Numbered from the stretch's first letter, positions 24,512-33,308 are shown. The stretch is DNA of 64,000 nucleotides from Zeimonas sp044507525 (GCA_044507525.1 JBIQJM010000008.1:1-64000); one strand, 5' to 3'. A program made the numbers and translations. Notes: a model not told the origin generated them from the sequence alone.

Positions 24512-26689
24512 TCAGCTACCGGTGGCGCGGGCCGCCTCGTGGGCGTCCGAGCCGTGATCGCCCGCCACGCCTTCGGCCTGCGACGCCGCATCGCGCGAAG
24601 GCAATCGGGAGACGTTGGTTGCACGGTTCGGGCCGCGGCGCTCCACGCCGATCTCGATCGGGTCGACCTCCGCGCCGGCCGCCGACGGCGCAGCGTGCGC
24701 CTCGTCCGCGCCGGCGCGCCGTGCGTCTGCGGCGAGGCGGAAGACCGCCACCGCGCGAACCAGTTCCTGCGCCTGCGTCTCGAGGCTCGCGGCAGCGGCC
24801 GCGCTTTCCTCGACGAGCGCCGCGTTGTGCTGGGTCGTCTCGTCCATCTGCGTCACCGCGTTGCCGACCTGCGCGACGCCCGCGCTCTGCTCGGTGCTGG
24901 CGGTGCTGATCTCGCCCATGATCTCGGTGACGCGCCGGATCGACGCGACCACTTCGTTCATCGTCGTGCCGGCGCGGTCGACGAGCTTCGTGCCGCGCTC
25001 CACGCGCTCGACGCTCGCGCCGATCAGCGTCTTGATCTCGCGCGCCGCCTCGGCCGAGCGCTGCGCGAGGTTCCGCACCTCGCCGGCAACGACCGCGAAG
25101 CCGCGCCCCTGCTCGCCCGCACGCGCCGCCTCGACGGCCGCATTCAGCGCCAGGATGTTCGTCTGGAACGCGATGCCGTCGATCACGTTGATGATGTCGG
25201 CGATGCGACGCGAGCTCTCGTTGATCTCCTTCATCGTGTCGACGACCTCGCCCACGACCTCCCCGCCCGACACGGCCACCGCGCTCGCACCGCGTGCGAG
25301 TTCGTCGGCCCGGTGCGCGTTGTCGGCGTTCTGCTGGACGGTCGCGCTGAGCTGCTGCATCGACGCGGCGGTCTCCTCGAGCGTGCTCGCCTGCTGCTCG
25401 GTGCGCGACGAGAGGTCGGAGTTGCCCTGCGCGATCTGCGCACTCGCCGCGGCGACGCTCTCGGAGTGCCTGCGCACGTCGCTGACCACCTCGGCGATGC
25501 GGTCCTTCATCTCGGCGAGCGCCGAGACCAGCTGGCCGATCTCGTTGTTGCCGCGCACGCGGATGCTGACGCCGAGGTCGCCGTCGGCGATCGATTGCGC
25601 CATCCGGACGGCTTCGGCGACCGGCACCGCCAGGCTGCGCACGAACAGCACCATGAGCGCGAAGGAGAGCGCGGCGATCGCCAGCAGCGCGCCGATGACG
25701 ACGAACGCGGTATTGCGCAGCTCGGCGACGCGGGCCTCGAACAGCGTCGTGAGGGCGCCCATCGCCGCCTCCTCGAAGGCATACATGGTGCCGATGGTCG
25801 CCGTGAGCTCGTCGTAGTACTCGTTGCTGCCGAGCTCGAGTTGCTGTGCCGCGATGAGCCGCTCCTGGATCGTTCCGAGCGAACCGGTGATGCGCGACTT
25901 CATCGCCGCGGTGGGCGCCTGCAGCCGCGCCTGCAGCGTGGCATCGGCCGAGTACGCGATCGCCAGGCTGCGGTCGACCTCGGCCAGTCGCTCGTTCAGC
26001 CGCTCCTTCATCCCGGAGAGCGCGGCGCGCCCGCCGTACGACAGGTTCTTCTCGACGAGGGCGGCGGTGCCGAACGCGCGCATCCGGCCGAGCATCTCGG
26101 CGGCGCGCGGCGTATGCAGGAACGATGCGTCGACGAGCGCATTGCTGTCGCGCTCCGGCGCACGGGTGAGGCCGAAGTCCTCGATCAGCTCCTCGTTGAG
26201 CAGCAGCAGCGACGCGATCCATTCGCTGTGCAGGTCGGTGCTGCGCTCGGCCGACTTCAGCTCGCCGGATTCGAGCGAGCGGTCGAGCTCGTTCCAGCGC
26301 TCGAGCCCCGTACGCCAGCCGGCGACCAGGGCGTCGGAAGGGTGCACCTGCGCGAGCTGCGCCTCGAATGCGCCGATCGCCTCGCCCAGGCGAGCGCGCG
26401 CGGCCGGACGCAACGACGACAGCGCTTCGTTGTCGTCCTGCCAGAGCGCCGAAAGCGAGCTCGCCATGCCGAGCGCTCCGGCGGTGACGTCGCGGTGGTC
26501 CTGCGCCGCCTGGATCACCTTCTGCAGCGAGACCGCGGTGACCGCCCCGTCGACCCGACGCTCTGCCGTACGCACCTCGTCGGCCGTGCGCAACAGGTAC
26601 AGCGAGGTCGGCAGCGCCATCATCACGAGGGCGAGCGCCCCGAGCACGAGGAACTTGTGGGAGAGGCGGATGCGATGGAGCCAGGACAT
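24512..26689 (-). CDS. Methyl-accepting chemotaxis protein
   Basis: A 725-residue transducer. Membrane helix 1 is at about 12-33, followed by an unusually large helical periplasmic sensor (about 35-325) with an AAQDHRDVTAGAL motif reminiscent of NIT/HBM-type four-helix sensors. Membrane helix 2 is at about 330-352. A HAMP domain (VRMAQSIADGDLGVSIRVRG) and the signalling hairpin follow, whose tip IDGIAFQTNILALNAAVEAA and GRGFAVVAGEVRNLAQRSA is near-invariant. The ~70-residue tail lacks the NWETF-type CheR/CheB tether. The ligand is unknown. It sits between cheW and cheY; AGGGGAA lies 4 bases before the ATG. Confidence 0.95.
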   Translation of the reverse strand: MSWLHRIRLSHKFLVLGALALVMMALPTSLYLLRTADEVRTAERRVDGAVTAVSLQKVIQAAQDHRDVTAGALGMASSLSALWQDDNEALSSLRPAARARLGEAIGAFEAQLAQVHPSDALVAGWRTGLERWNELDRSLESGELKSAERSTDLHSEWIASLLLLNEELIEDFGLTRAPERDSNALVDASFLHTPRAAEMLGRMRAFGTAALVEKNLSYGGRAALSGMKERLNERLAEVDRSLAIAYSADATLQARLQAPTAAMKSRITGSLGTIQERLIAAQQLELGSNEYYDELTATIGTMYAFEEAAMGALTTLFEARVAELRNTAFVVIGALLAIAALSFALMVLFVRSLAVPVAEAVRMAQSIADGDLGVSIRVRGNNEIGQLVSALAEMKDRIAEVVSDVRRHSESVAAASAQIAQGNSDLSSRTEQQASTLEETAASMQQLSATVQQNADNAHRADELARGASAVAVSGGEVVGEVVDTMKEINESSRRIADIINVIDGIAFQTNILALNAAVEAARAGEQGRGFAVVAGEVRNLAQRSAEAAREIKTLIGASVERVERGTKLVDRAGTTMNEVVASIRRVTEIMGEISTASTEQSAGVAQVGNAVTQMDETTQHNAALVEESAAAAASLETQAQELVRAVAVFRLAADARRAGADEAHAAPSAAGAEVDPIEIGVERRGPNRATNVSRLPSRDAASQAEGVAGDHGSDAHEAARATGS

Positions 26690-26718
26690 GGCGTTCCCCT
26701 GGACGGCGGCCGGTCGGA

Positions 26719-27246
26719 TTACTGGACCGCGGATTCGACGAGCCCCATGTCGGCGCTCGTCATCAGTTTCTCGATGTCCACGAGGATCAGCATGCGATCG
26801 TCGATCGCGCCGATCGCGAGGAGATGGTCGGCGTCGACGCTGGCGGCGAACTCGGGCACCGGACGCAGCTGCTCGGGCGTCAGCGTGATCACGTCGGAGA
26901 CCGCGTCGACCACCATGCCGACGATGCGGGAGCGGATGTTCAGCACGATGACGACCGTGAAGTGGTCGTACTTCGCTTCCTCGAGGCGGAACTTCAGCCG
27001 CATGTCGACGATCGGCACGATGACGCCGCGCAGGTTGACGACGCCCTTGATGAAGTCGGGGACGTTCGCCAGCCGGGTCGGCTCCTCGTACGAGCGGATC
27101 TCCTGCACGCGCAGGATGTCGATCCCGTACTCTTCGTTGCCGAGCTTGAACGCGAGGAACTCGCGCACGCGGGTCGCTTCACCCGTCCCGGCGGCGCCCG
27201 CGGGGACGGCGTTCGAGGCGGTAGGGATCGCAGCTGTGGCGCTCAT
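26719..27246 (-). CDS. cheW: CheW, receptor-kinase coupling protein
   Basis: A 175-residue two-barrel adaptor that couples receptors to CheA. It contains FLAFKLGNEEYGIDILRVQEI, PDFIKGVVNLRGVIVPIVDM, VGMVVDAVSDVITLTPEQL and ILVDIEKLM. About 35 Ala/Thr-rich residues precede the fold. The ATG at 27246 is chosen (AGGAAG 7 bases upstream) over one at 27264. A 130-base gap with a GC hairpin separates it from cheA. Confidence 0.95.
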   Translation of the reverse strand: MSATAAIPTASNAVPAGAAGTGEATRVREFLAFKLGNEEYGIDILRVQEIRSYEEPTRLANVPDFIKGVVNLRGVIVPIVDMRLKFRLEEAKYDHFTVVIVLNIRSRIVGMVVDAVSDVITLTPEQLRPVPEFAASVDADHLLAIGAIDDRMLILVDIEKLMTSADMGLVESAVQ

Positions 27247-27278
27247 CGCATGTCTTCCTTGCAATCAATGAAGTGAGG

Positions 27279-27296
27279 GGCCGCCTGCCGGCGGCC
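27279..27296 (-). repeat. GC-rich hairpin between cheA and cheW
   Basis: GGCCGCC and GGCGGCC form a perfect 7-base stem with a 4-base loop 80 bases after cheA. No T-run follows, so it is more likely a stability or processing element than a terminator. Confidence 0.45.
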
Positions 27297-27376
27297 GGTG
27301 GATCGATCTTCGGCCGGACGCCGCGCGGCCCGTGTGCGAAAAGTGGGGGTCGAGCGGCGTTTATCGGGCGAAGGCA

Positions 27377-29614
27377 TCAGTGCACCCACTGCGTGGCGCC
27401 GCGGGTCTCGCCTACGCGCCGCGCGAGCGAGGCGATGTCGAGGATCAGCGCGACGCGTCCGTCGCCGAGAATGGTGGCGCCCGAGATGCCGTCGACGCGG
27501 CGGTAGTTCGCCTCGAGGTTCTTCACGACCACCTGCTGCTGGCCGACGAGCGCGTCGACGACGAGCGCGGCACGGCGTCCTTCGCCCTCCACGACGACCA
27601 TGATCGGCATCTCGACCGGCTGTCCCTGCGTCGGCACCGAGAACACCTGCTTCAGGTCGACCACCGGCAGGTATTCGTCGCGCACCTGCACGACGAGCCC
27701 GCCGCCGCCGATCGTGCGGATCGTCGCGTCGCGCATCTGGAACGATTCGACGACCGAAGCCAGCGGGACGATGTAGCAGTCGCGCCCGACGGCGACGCTC
27801 ATGCCGTCCATGATCGCGAGCGTGAGCGGCAGGCGCACCTTCACGCTCATGCCGCGTCCCTCGCAGGAATCGACCTCGACGGTTCCGCCGAGCGCGACGA
27901 TGTTCTTCTTGACGACGTCCATGCCGACGCCGCGGCCGGAGACGTCGGTCACTACCTCGGCGGTGGAGAATCCGGGCGCGAACACGAGGTTCCAGACCTC
28001 TGCATCCGCCATCGTGTCGGGAGCGTCGATTCCGCGTTCGCGTGCCTTGGCAAGCAGGCGCGGGCGCGACAGCCCCCGCCCGTCGTCGCAGACCTCGATG
28101 ACGATCGATCCGCCCTGGTGCGATGCCGACAGCGAGATCGTTCCCGTCTCGGCCTTGCCGCTCGCCAGTCGCTCGGCCGGCAGCTCGATGCCGTGATCGC
28201 AGCTGTTGCGCACGAGGTGCGTGAGCGGGTCGATGATCTTCTCGATGACGCCCTTGTCGAGCTCGGTCGCCTCGCCGCGCGTGACGAAATCGACCTTCTT
28301 GCCGAGACGGCCCGCGAGGTCGCGCAGCATCCGGGGGAAGCGGTTGAAGACGATCGACATCGGAATCATCCGGATCGACATCACCGATTCCTGCAGGTTG
28401 CGCGTATTGCGCTCCAGGTCGGCAAGGCCCGCCGCCATCTGCTCCTGCGCGGCGGAGTCCAGGCGCGCGCTGTTCTGCGCGAGCATCGCCTGCGTGATCA
28501 CGAGCTCGCCGACGAGGTTGATCAGCTGGTCGACCTTGTCGACCGACACGCGCAGCGTCGAGGTCTCGCTCACCGAAGTGCGCGCCGCCGCCGTCGACGG
28601 CTGTGCGGCATCGGGGACGCCCGCGCGTCGCTCGACCGTGACTTCGGAAGGCACGAAGTCGGCTTCGCGCCCCGCGCCGGAATCCGCGTCGCCGGTCGGG
28701 GCGGCCGCTTCGTCCGCCGCGCTCGCCGCTGCCGGATGATCGTGTTCGGCTTGCGCCGGCGTGCCTTCCCCGGGCGCGCCGGGCGCGCCTTCGTGGAAGC
28801 CGTATCCGTCGGAGATCGGCTGCAGGCGGATCCGTTCGCGATCGATGTGGAAGGTGAAGAGGTCGAGCAGGTCGGCGTCGGAGCTGGTGGTGCGCACGCG
28901 GAAGCGGCGAAGGCCCTCGGCTGCCTGTCCGCCGTCGAGCCGTTCGATCGTGCCGAGGTCCTGGATTTCGCTGAACAGCTCGAACAGCTGATCGGCCTGC
29001 TCGGGCGCTTCCAGCGGGCCGACGACGAGCTCGAGCACCCTCGCCTCGCCGGGGGCCGCGTCGTCCGGACTCGCCGCGTCGGCCGGGGCCGTCGCATCGG
29101 CTGCAGTCTCCTCGGCAGCCGGAGTCTCCGCGGCAGCCTCGGTCGCCGCGACGGCAGGATCCATCGCCACGGCAGCGGGCTGCGCCGCCAGGGCCTGGCC
29201 TTCGGCCAGCGCGCGCAGCCGGGCGCGCACCGCGCCGTCGTCGACGCCGGCCGAATCGCCGCCCGCTCGATAGCGATCGAGCTGCGCGCGCATCGCGTCG
29301 CCGGACTGCAGCAGCACGTCCACCATCTCTACGCTGGGCACCAGCTCGCGGCGACGCAGCCGATCGAGCAGCGTCTCCATGTCGTGCGTGAGTTCGGCGA
29401 GGTCGGTGAAACCGAAGGTCGCCGCGCCGCCCTTCACCGAATGCGCGCACCGGAAGATCGCGTTCAGCGTCTCGTCGTCGGCGGCCTGGAGATCGATCCC
29501 GAGCAGCAGCTGCTCCATGCTCTCGAGGTTCTCGGCGGCCTCTTCGAAGAAGATCTGGAAGAACTGGCTGAGGTCGAGCGAGCCGCCGCCCGGAGCCGAG
29601 GTGGTGCCGCTCAT
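27377..29614 (-). CDS. cheA: CheA, chemotaxis histidine kinase
   Basis: A 745-residue kinase. The P1 phosphotransfer domain has CAHSVKGGAATFGF (His58). A Pro/Ala/Glu-rich linker (about 145-195) leads to a P2-like CheY-binding domain (about 200-280), followed by a second linker. P3 dimerisation (VDKVDQLINLVGELVITQAML), the P4 ATP-binding domain (HLVRNSCDHGIE, CDDGRGLS, GRGVGMDVVKKN) and the P5 CheW-like domain (from about 610) complete it. The start overlaps the upstream cheY-like gene by 4 bases. Confidence 0.97.
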   Translation of the reverse strand: MSGTTSAPGGGSLDLSQFFQIFFEEAAENLESMEQLLLGIDLQAADDETLNAIFRCAHSVKGGAATFGFTDLAELTHDMETLLDRLRRRELVPSVEMVDVLLQSGDAMRAQLDRYRAGGDSAGVDDGAVRARLRALAEGQALAAQPAAVAMDPAVAATEAAAETPAAEETAADATAPADAASPDDAAPGEARVLELVVGPLEAPEQADQLFELFSEIQDLGTIERLDGGQAAEGLRRFRVRTTSSDADLLDLFTFHIDRERIRLQPISDGYGFHEGAPGAPGEGTPAQAEHDHPAAASAADEAAAPTGDADSGAGREADFVPSEVTVERRAGVPDAAQPSTAAARTSVSETSTLRVSVDKVDQLINLVGELVITQAMLAQNSARLDSAAQEQMAAGLADLERNTRNLQESVMSIRMIPMSIVFNRFPRMLRDLAGRLGKKVDFVTRGEATELDKGVIEKIIDPLTHLVRNSCDHGIELPAERLASGKAETGTISLSASHQGGSIVIEVCDDGRGLSRPRLLAKARERGIDAPDTMADAEVWNLVFAPGFSTAEVVTDVSGRGVGMDVVKKNIVALGGTVEVDSCEGRGMSVKVRLPLTLAIMDGMSVAVGRDCYIVPLASVVESFQMRDATIRTIGGGGLVVQVRDEYLPVVDLKQVFSVPTQGQPVEMPIMVVVEGEGRRAALVVDALVGQQQVVVKNLEANYRRVDGISGATILGDGRVALILDIASLARRVGETRGATQWVH

Positions 29615-29991
29615 TGGCGTTTCCCGGTGTCGGGCATCACCTTGCGGATCACCTCGACGAGCTTGGCCGGGTCGAAGGGCTTGACCATCCACCCGGTCGC
29701 CCCCGCTTCGCGTCCGGCGCGCTTCATGTCGTCGCCCGATTCGGTGGTCAGGATCAGGATCGGCGTCGCCTGGTACTGCGGCAACTCGCGCAGCTTGCGC
29801 GTGAGCCCGATTCCGTCCAGGCGCGGCATGTTCTGGTCGGTGAGCACCAGGTCGAAGCTGCGCGTGCTCGACTTGTCCCACGCGTCCTGCCCGTCGACCG
29901 CGACGACGACGTCGAAGCCGGCACCGCGCAGCGTGAACGACACCATCTGACGCATCGACACCGAATCGTCCACTGCAAGAATCGTTTGCAT
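29611..29991 (-). CDS. CheY-like response regulator
   Basis: A 126-residue single receiver domain: acidic pair in TILAVDDSVSMRQ, phospho-Asp52 in VLTDQNMPRLDG, Thr in LILTTESG and Lys in GWMVKPFDP. AAGGAAC precedes the ATG. It is coupled to cheA (ATGA) and lies directly after the mini-CheZ-like gene. It may serve as a phosphate sink or a second output beside the canonical CheY at 24107-24499. Its surface differs from enteric CheY, so FliM binding is uncertain. Confidence 0.92.
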   Translation of the reverse strand: MQTILAVDDSVSMRQMVSFTLRGAGFDVVVAVDGQDAWDKSSTRSFDLVLTDQNMPRLDGIGLTRKLRELPQYQATPILILTTESGDDMKRAGREAGATGWMVKPFDPAKLVEVIRKVMPDTGKRQ

Positions 29992-30014
29992 GTTCCTTCT
30001 CCCGAATCCCGACT

Positions 30015-30401
30015 TCAGCCGAACAGCTCGACCGAGCCCGCGTCCATCTCGGCGCAGGTCACGGGGTTGGCGCGAACGCGCAGCGCCTCGATCGCCGCCT
30101 CCCCCTCCTCGTCGCTGCCGAACGCGTCCTGCGCGAGGCGATCGGCACAGAACTGCAGTCGTTTTCTCGTATGCGCGATCAGCTGCACGCCGAGGTCGTG
30201 GAACTGCATCGACGTGACGGCGGTTCGTGCATCGCCGCTCAACGGCGCTTCTTCGAGCGGAAGGATCGCCAGCAGCGATCCGAACGCGTCGTCGAGCAGA
30301 TCGCGCAGGCGGTCGAGGTCGTTGCACGCCGCAACGAGCCCTTCCTGTATATCGGCCACCAGCGGCAACGGCAGGCCGCCGCCCGTCGGTTCGTCGTGCA
30401 T
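30015..30401 (-). CDS. Small CheZ-like protein, putative second CheY-P phosphatase
   Basis: A 128-residue helical protein with no firm family assignment. Two long helices are predicted (about 14-48 and 58-90). The second carries SMQFHDLGVQLIAHTRKRL, with Asp and Gln spaced exactly as in the catalytic DxxxQ of CheZ (QDFHDLTGQ in the CheZ here). The C-terminus ends AGSVELFG after a short acidic stretch, and the motif GSVELF also ends the CheD of this operon. It starts 7 bases after cheB and lies 23 bases before the cheY-like gene. I infer that it acts on one of the CheY proteins; this is not shown by known homology. GGAG lies 10 bases before the ATG. Confidence 0.7.
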   Translation of the reverse strand: MHDEPTGGGLPLPLVADIQEGLVAACNDLDRLRDLLDDAFGSLLAILPLEEAPLSGDARTAVTSMQFHDLGVQLIAHTRKRLQFCADRLAQDAFGSDEEGEAAIEALRVRANPVTCAEMDAGSVELFG

Positions 30402-30408
30402 GCTCGTC

Positions 30409-31578
30409 TCACTCCACGTGCATTGCGACGGACGCGCCGGCGCGTCCGCTGCGGATTCGTTCGATCAGGCGAGGAGCGATCGCCGACAACGCGAGCACCT
30501 CGTGCGCGGCGCCGTGCGCGATCGCCTCGCGCGGCATTCCGAAGATCACGCAGCTCGCTTCGTCCTGCGCGATGTTCCAGCTGCCGGCGTCGCGCATCTC
30601 GCGCATCGCCCGGGCGCCGTCGGCACCCATTCCCGTCAGCATGACGCCCACGGCATTGGCGCCGACTACCCTCGCGGCCGAGCGGAACAGCACCTCGACC
30701 GACGGGCGGTGGCGATTGACCGGCTCGGAGCCGTCGACCCGGGCGACGTAGTTCGCCCCGCTTCGCTCCACCGACAGGTGCAGCCCGCCCGGTGCGATGT
30801 ACGCATGTCCGGGCAGGATGCGCTCGCCGTCGACGGCTTCCTTCACCGCGATCCTGCACAGCGAGTTCAGGCGCGCCGCATAGCTCGCCGTGAAACCGGC
30901 CGGCATGTGCTGCGTGACCAGCACGGCGGGAAAATCGGCGGGCAGCCGCACGAGCACTTCGCGCGTCGCTTCGGTGCCGCCGGTGGAGGCGCCGATGAAG
31001 ACCAGCTTCTCGGTGGTCAGCCATCGACGCGAAGCACCGGGCGCCTGCACGGCCGTCGCCGCAGGCGGCGCGCTCGCGGCCGGCTGCGCGGTCGCCGCGC
31101 CTCGTGCCGCCGCGGTCGACCCCCTGTCCGGCGGCGGCGGCGCCTTGCGCAGCGGGCGAAGTCGCGCGCGCGCCGCGATGCGGATCTTCTCGACGATCTC
31201 GTTGGCGAGCGCCTCCAGGCCTCCGGCGACGCCGATGCGCGGCTTGGCGACGAAGTCGATCGCGCCCAGTTCCAGCGCCTGCAGCGTGACGTCGGCGCCG
31301 CGCTCGGTGAGCGTCGACACCATGACGACCGGCATCGGTCGCAGCCGCATCAGGCGACCGAGGAAATCGAGCCCGTCCATGCGCGGCATCTCGACGTCGA
31401 GCGTGAGCACGTCGGGATCGAGGTTGCGGATCATCTCGCGCGCGATCAGCGGGTCGCCGGCTGCGCCGACGCATTCCAGGTCGGGCTGGCGATCGATGAT
31501 CTTCGCGAGCAGGCTGCGCACGAGCGCCGAGTCGTCGACGACGAGCACGCGGATCTTCGGGGCCCCCGCTGCGCTCAT
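30409..31578 (-). CDS. cheB: CheB, receptor methylesterase
   Basis: A 389-residue two-domain enzyme that removes methyl groups from receptors. The N-terminal receiver has VLVVDDSALVRSLL and TLDVEMPRMDGLDFL. A Pro/Ala-rich linker (about 145-190) precedes the esterase domain with the Ser-His-Asp triad: FIGASTGGTEA, VTQHMPAGFT and LTGMGADGA. It overlaps cheD by 4 bases. Confidence 0.97.
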   Translation of the reverse strand: MSAAGAPKIRVLVVDDSALVRSLLAKIIDRQPDLECVGAAGDPLIAREMIRNLDPDVLTLDVEMPRMDGLDFLGRLMRLRPMPVVMVSTLTERGADVTLQALELGAIDFVAKPRIGVAGGLEALANEIVEKIRIAARARLRPLRKAPPPPDRGSTAAARGAATAQPAASAPPAATAVQAPGASRRWLTTEKLVFIGASTGGTEATREVLVRLPADFPAVLVTQHMPAGFTASYAARLNSLCRIAVKEAVDGERILPGHAYIAPGGLHLSVERSGANYVARVDGSEPVNRHRPSVEVLFRSAARVVGANAVGVMLTGMGADGARAMREMRDAGSWNIAQDEASCVIFGMPREAIAHGAAHEVLALSAIAPRLIERIRSGRAGASVAMHVE

Positions 31579-32258
31579 CGGCGTCCTCTCTGCGGCTTGT
31601 CTTCGAACAGTTCGACGCTGCCGCCTTCGCTGGCCAGCGGACGCGCGCGCTGCGCCGCGGCGCGATCCTGCTGCAGCAATGCCGACGCATCTGTGGGGCG
31701 CAGGCGCTTGACGACGACGCGCCCGCTCGCCGGCATGAAGCACACCTTGCGCGGATGCACGTCGAGCACGTCGCGGCTGACCACCGGGATGCGCTCGGTC
31801 TGCAGGTACTCGAGCACGAAACGCGTGTTGCGCTCGCCCACGTTCATCGTGTCCATCCCGGCGATCACCTGCGCGCCGCCGAACACCTTCGCCTCGAGCG
31901 CCGCGCGCGAAGCGCCCCGGCGCAGCATCTCGTTGATCAGCAGTTCCATCGCGTACGAGCCGTAGCGGCCGTCGCTGCCCGTGCCCTCGGGCAGCATGAA
32001 GTGGTTCAGCCCGCCGATGCGCTGTTCGCGGTCCCACAGGCAGGCGGCGATGCACGAGCCGAGCGTCGTCATGATCAGGATGTCGTCGGCGTGCACGAAG
32101 TACTGCCCGGGCAGCACCTTGACCGCGTCGTTGCCGAACTGCGTGTCGAACCAGAAGAACGACGCCTCGCCGGGACGGCGGGCGACGGCTCGCAGCTGGT
32201 CGAGCCGCGAGGGCCGCGTCGCACGCGCCGGTGTGGGTCGGGGCGGTACCTGCAGCAT
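31575..32258 (-). CDS. cheD: CheD, receptor glutamine deamidase
   Basis: A 227-residue enzyme that deamidates receptor glutamines. The active-site Cys and His lie in TTLGSCIAACLWD and GGLNHFMLP, with the Thr in the same block. FGGAQV and VGERNTRFV follow. The tail (about 200-227) is an extra flexible segment ending GGSVELFEDKPQRGRR; its GSVELF core also ends the small CheZ-like protein two genes on. The ATG overlaps the cheR stop by one base (TGATG). Confidence 0.95.
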   Translation of the reverse strand: MLQVPPRPTPARATRPSRLDQLRAVARRPGEASFFWFDTQFGNDAVKVLPGQYFVHADDILIMTTLGSCIAACLWDREQRIGGLNHFMLPEGTGSDGRYGSYAMELLINEMLRRGASRAALEAKVFGGAQVIAGMDTMNVGERNTRFVLEYLQTERIPVVSRDVLDVHPRKVCFMPASGRVVVKRLRPTDASALLQQDRAAAQRARPLASEGGSVELFEDKPQRGRR

Positions 32259-33121
32259 CACTCGCGCGCGTATACGGTCTTGCCGAGCGCGCGGAACAGG
32301 TCGCGCGAACCGGCGAAGTTCTCGGAATGGCCGGCGAAGAGCCGGCCGCCCGGCGACATCGCCGCGTGGATTCGTTCGAGCACGATGCGTTGCATCGGCG
32401 CGTCGAAATAGATCATGACGTTTCGGCAGAACACGATGTCGGCCGGCTCGTCGAGCGTCCACCGACCGTCGGTGAGATTCATGACGCGAAAGGAGACGAG
32501 GCGGCGCAGCTCCGGGCGCACGCGCACGTAGCCGTGGTTCGCGCCGGTGCCGCGCAGGAAATGCCGCCGCAGCCGGTCGGCGTCCAGGCCCCGGGAGTCG
32601 GCCCGATAAACGCCCCGCTCGGCGCTCGCCAGCACCTTCGTGTTGATGTCGCTGCAGAGGATGCGCACGTCCGCACCGGGGCCGAGCGTCTCCAGCACGG
32701 TCATCGCCAGCGAATACGGCTCTTCGCCGGTGGACGCGGCGTTGCACCAGATGCGCACGCGCTTGCCCGCACGCCGGCGCAGCTCGTCGGCGAGCAACGC
32801 GAAGTGATGCTCCTCCCGGAAGAACGCCGTGAGGTTGGTCGTCAGGCAATTCACGAACTCCTGCCATTCGTCGCGCGCCGCGGCGTCGCTCGAGCTCTCG
32901 AGCCACTGCAGGTAGCCCGCGAACGACGAGTGGCCGAGCTCGCGCAGTCGGCGCGACAGCCTGCTGTAGACCATCGCCTGCTTGGCGCTGCTCAGGTGGA
33001 TGCCCGCGCGCTCGCGGATCAACGCGCGCACGCGCTCGAAGTCCGTGCGATCGATCGTGAACTCGGTTCCGCCCGCCGGTGGCGGGACCGGTGCAATCCG
33101 GGCAGTGGAGGCGGCGCGCAT
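32258..33121 (-). CDS. cheR: CheR, receptor methyltransferase
   Basis: A 287-residue SAM-dependent enzyme that methylates receptor glutamates. The N-terminal helical domain (FTIDRTDFERVRALIRERAG, NLTAFFREEHHF) is followed by the SAM site WCNAASTGEEPYSLAM, LCSDINTKVLASA and IVFCRNVMIYFD. The ATG at 33121 has GGAG 5 bases upstream; further in-frame ATGs up to 33250 lie in the promoter region. It is first in the che run, behind a sigma-28-type promoter. Confidence 0.96.
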   Translation of the reverse strand: MRAASTARIAPVPPPAGGTEFTIDRTDFERVRALIRERAGIHLSSAKQAMVYSRLSRRLRELGHSSFAGYLQWLESSSDAAARDEWQEFVNCLTTNLTAFFREEHHFALLADELRRRAGKRVRIWCNAASTGEEPYSLAMTVLETLGPGADVRILCSDINTKVLASAERGVYRADSRGLDADRLRRHFLRGTGANHGYVRVRPELRRLVSFRVMNLTDGRWTLDEPADIVFCRNVMIYFDAPMQRIVLERIHAAMSPGGRLFAGHSENFAGSRDLFRALGKTVYARE

Positions 33122-33154
33122 TCGGTCTCCGGGACAACTCATCTGCAGCGGCCG

Positions 33155-33180
33155 AACGGACGGTACGCCTGCCGTCCGTT
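33155..33180. repeat. 9-base inverted repeat at the che promoter
   Basis: AACGGACGG and CCGTCCGTT, separated by 8 bases, form a perfect dyad that touches the last base of the sigma-28 -10 element and spans the expected transcription start. It may be an operator or a 5'-end RNA hairpin of the che transcript. Confidence 0.5.
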
Positions 33181-33206
33181 TATCGGCACGAGGCGCTGCA
33201 ACTGTA
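33180..33206 (-). promoter_or_regulatory. Sigma-28 (FliA) promoter of the che operon
   Basis: On the minus strand TACAGTTG, 11 bases, GCCGATAA: perfect -10, 6 of 8 in the -35. It lies 59 bases before cheR. Confidence 0.85.
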
Positions 33207-33308
33207 GGGATCGAGCCGGATTGTGGCGGCGGCGCCGCACTTCGATGCATCGAACAACGCCGGGAAGCCCTTACAATTCCGGCTGTCCCGTCCCCGTCCC
33301 TCCGCGAA

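Noticed and set aside
24516..26222. A 568-codon frame on the minus strand overlapping the receptor gene
   Set aside because: It is a shifted shadow of the methyl-accepting protein frame, composed mostly of Arg, Gly and Ala.
27361..27368. CCCGATAA on the minus strand after cheA as a FliA promoter for cheW
   Set aside because: No -35 match exists at the 11-base spacing (GGGTGCAC), so it is likely chance.
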